Positions 22,780 to 23,495 of a stretch of 23,495 nucleotides of DNA are shown piece after piece (position 1 is the stretch's first letter; each line of letters opens with the position of its first letter). The notes under the pieces are model-generated. The model was not told the origin of the DNA. It searched no databases and saw nothing but the letters and a program-made list of their open reading frames with translations. Position numbers and translations under genes: made by a program. Source of the DNA: Candidatus Brocadiia bacterium (GTDB lineage: Bacteria; Planctomycetota; MHYJ01; WSZJ01); the NCBI GenBank assembly GCA_013360825.1, contig JABWAY010000018.1, positions 1 through 23,495 on the forward strand. The letters are read 5' to 3'.

Positions 22780-22785
22780 TACAAT
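22780..22785 (+). promoter_or_regulatory. Candidate -10 element (TACAAT) for the DUF59 gene
   Basis: GGGTACAATCGGGCGATCCC lies in the 159-bp divergent gap (22720-22878). GCGGG (22775-22779) and CCCGC (22794-22798) flank it as an inverted repeat. The predicted leader is about 86 nt and holds a hairpin, CCGGGG (22826-22831) / CCCCGG (22837-22842). TACAATCGGG also occurs at 15441. Confidence 0.4.
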
Positions 22786-22878
22786 CGGGCGATCCCGCGG
22801 GCATTGAAGCGGATCTGCGGGGCTTCCGGGGCGTCCCCCCGGTCGCGCCCGACGAACCCTCCTTGAACGGCAGACACC

Positions 22879-23244
22879 ATGGAAACACCCGAAGCCCCGC
22901 CGCGCATCCGCACCGTGGACAAGTCGATTCCCGGTCGGACCGACGTCCCGACCGTCGCGAGAGTGCTCGAACTGCTCACCGAGATCATCGACCCGGAGCT
23001 GGGGATCGATCTCGTCAACCTGGGGCTCGTCTATGGGGTCGAGGTGGACGGTCACGATGTGAAGATCGACCTGACGCTGACGAGCGCATCCTGTCCCGTC
23101 GGACCGCAGATCCTTGAGGGAATGAAGCGGACGCTGGGGAGAAACGTGCCCGGGATCCGCGCGATCGACATCAACGTCGTCTACGATCCCCCCTGGACGG
23201 CCGAGCGGATGAGCGCGACCGCGCGGAGCATGATGGGATGGTGA
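22879..23244 (+). CDS. MIP18 / DUF59 family iron-sulfur cluster assembly factor
   Basis: 121 residues. MIP18-family proteins (SufT, PaaD and eukaryotic CIAO2 relatives) help mature or deliver Fe-S clusters. Signatures are LTEIIDPELGIDLVNLGLVYGVEV (33-56), LTLTSASCPVGPQI (65-78) with the conserved Cys72, and the C-terminal DPPWTAERMSATAR (103-116), which matches the usual DPPW-T-x-x-M-S-x-x-A-x pattern. A 20-residue N-terminal tail precedes the domain. The ATG has only a weak ribosome site. The TGA overlaps the GTG of the next gene, so the factor is probably co-produced with that membrane protein. No suf or isc genes are in view. Confidence 0.9.
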   Translation: METPEAPPRIRTVDKSIPGRTDVPTVARVLELLTEIIDPELGIDLVNLGLVYGVEVDGHDVKIDLTLTSASCPVGPQILEGMKRTLGRNVPGIRAIDINVVYDPPWTAERMSATARSMMGW

Positions 23245-23495
23245 GCGGGGCCGCTTCCCCGTCCCGGATCTCCGGGGGACTGCCGTTTCCGCTCCGGGCC
23301 GGCCTCGCCGGGGCGGGGGTGGCGGCGATGCTGTTCGGCCTGTGGCTGGGCCTGGTCCGGCTCGGGTTCGACTGGGCGGTGCCGTCCGAAGGTGCGGCGG
23401 CGATCCACGGCGCGCTGATGGTCTGCGGGTTCCTGGGGACGGTGATCTGCGTCGAGCGCGCGACGGCGCTGGGCCGTGCGGCCGCCTGGATCGGG
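23241..23495 (+). CDS. NnrS-like multi-pass membrane protein, cut by window edge
   Basis: The frame from GTG 23241 is open to the last base (85 codons). It overlaps the DUF59 stop as GTGA. The first part is a hydrophobic helix (RAGLAGAGVAAMLFGLWLGLV), then a short loop and IHGALMVCGFLGTVICVERA. The H-G-x-L-M-V-x-G-F-L-G-T-x-x-x-x-E-R-A pattern is one I associate with NnrS-like haem/copper proteins tied to nitric-oxide metabolism, with His as a possible metal ligand. The C-terminal part is missing, so the call is tentative. Pairing with an Fe-S assembly factor fits a respiratory or denitrification gene group. Confidence 0.6.
   Translation, partial: MSGAASPSRISGGLPFPLRAGLAGAGVAAMLFGLWLGLVRLGFDWAVPSEGAAAIHGALMVCGFLGTVICVERATALGRAAAWIG

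Noticed and set aside
22720..23055. N-terminal extension of the GT87 protein up to 23055
   Set aside because: It would overlap the well-supported DUF59 gene on the other strand and adds no membrane or glycosyltransferase motif. ATG 22719 directly precedes the first helix.
1..23495. tRNA, rRNA, CRISPR, IS or phage elements
   Set aside because: All gaps were read. None shows a cloverleaf, direct repeat array, transposase fragment or terminal inverted repeat.

Overview
The window is a gene-dense, GC-rich (by eye about two thirds G+C or more) piece of bacterial chromosome. No rRNA, tRNA, CRISPR array, IS element or phage gene is visible, and no gene-free stretch exceeds 300 bases; the longest gap is 8070-8285. 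Family content points to Planctomycetota or a close relative: two exported squalene-cyclase-fold proteins, a thioredoxin/PDZ selenoprotein, a zinc-finger/FecR anti-sigma-like protein, a DUF4175-like membrane protein beside a giant Gln/Lys/Glu/Ala-rich coiled-coil protein, and an NnrS-like protein. This assignment is an inference from family distribution, not from a marker gene.

Minus-strand block (1-8069). In transcription order: ThiI (4-thiouridine synthase), a VioD/anthraniloyl-CoA-monooxygenase-like flavoprotein, a thioredoxin-cytochrome c-PDZ protein, the adaptor ClpS, a membrane-fusion (HlyD-type) protein, a squalene-cyclase-fold lipoprotein, the 16S rRNA methyltransferase RsmH (TTG start overlapping the previous stop) and a truncated response regulator. 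The standout is the thioredoxin/PDZ gene. Its real start is 5540, not 5276, because two in-frame UGA codons (5379-5381 and 5370-5372) lie where the redox cysteines belong, giving a U-x-x-U-x-x-C motif. A perfect 7-bp hairpin with an AGGUU loop (5333-5351) sits 25 and 34 nt downstream of the two UGAs, as a bacterial SECIS should.

Plus-strand block (8286-21431). It starts with an envelope module: anti-sigma/FecR protein, DUF4175-like membrane protein, 993-residue coiled-coil protein with a roughly 100-residue repeat, and an acidic exported protein, closed by a Rho-independent terminator at 15490-15522. A Tat-exported squalene-cyclase-fold protein follows. Then come a secreted Xaa-Pro aminopeptidase overlapping a PAP2 phosphatase, a type I mannose-6-phosphate isomerase overlapping an M20 deacylase/peptidase, and a lipoprotein ending in a zinc ribbon.

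Right end. A GT87-type membrane glycosyltransferase on the minus strand converges on the lipoprotein gene (14-bp overlap). It is divergent from a MIP18/DUF59 iron-sulfur assembly factor whose stop overlaps the GTG start of an NnrS-like membrane protein cut by the window edge.

Regulation. TAnnnT-type -10 hexamers stand out just upstream of many genes. Several (clpS, thiI, manA, the aminopeptidase) lie only 6-10 nt before the ATG and mostly lack a Shine-Dalgarno sequence, suggesting leaderless or near-leaderless transcripts. Other genes have clear GGAG/GGAGG sites, so both initiation modes seem to be used.
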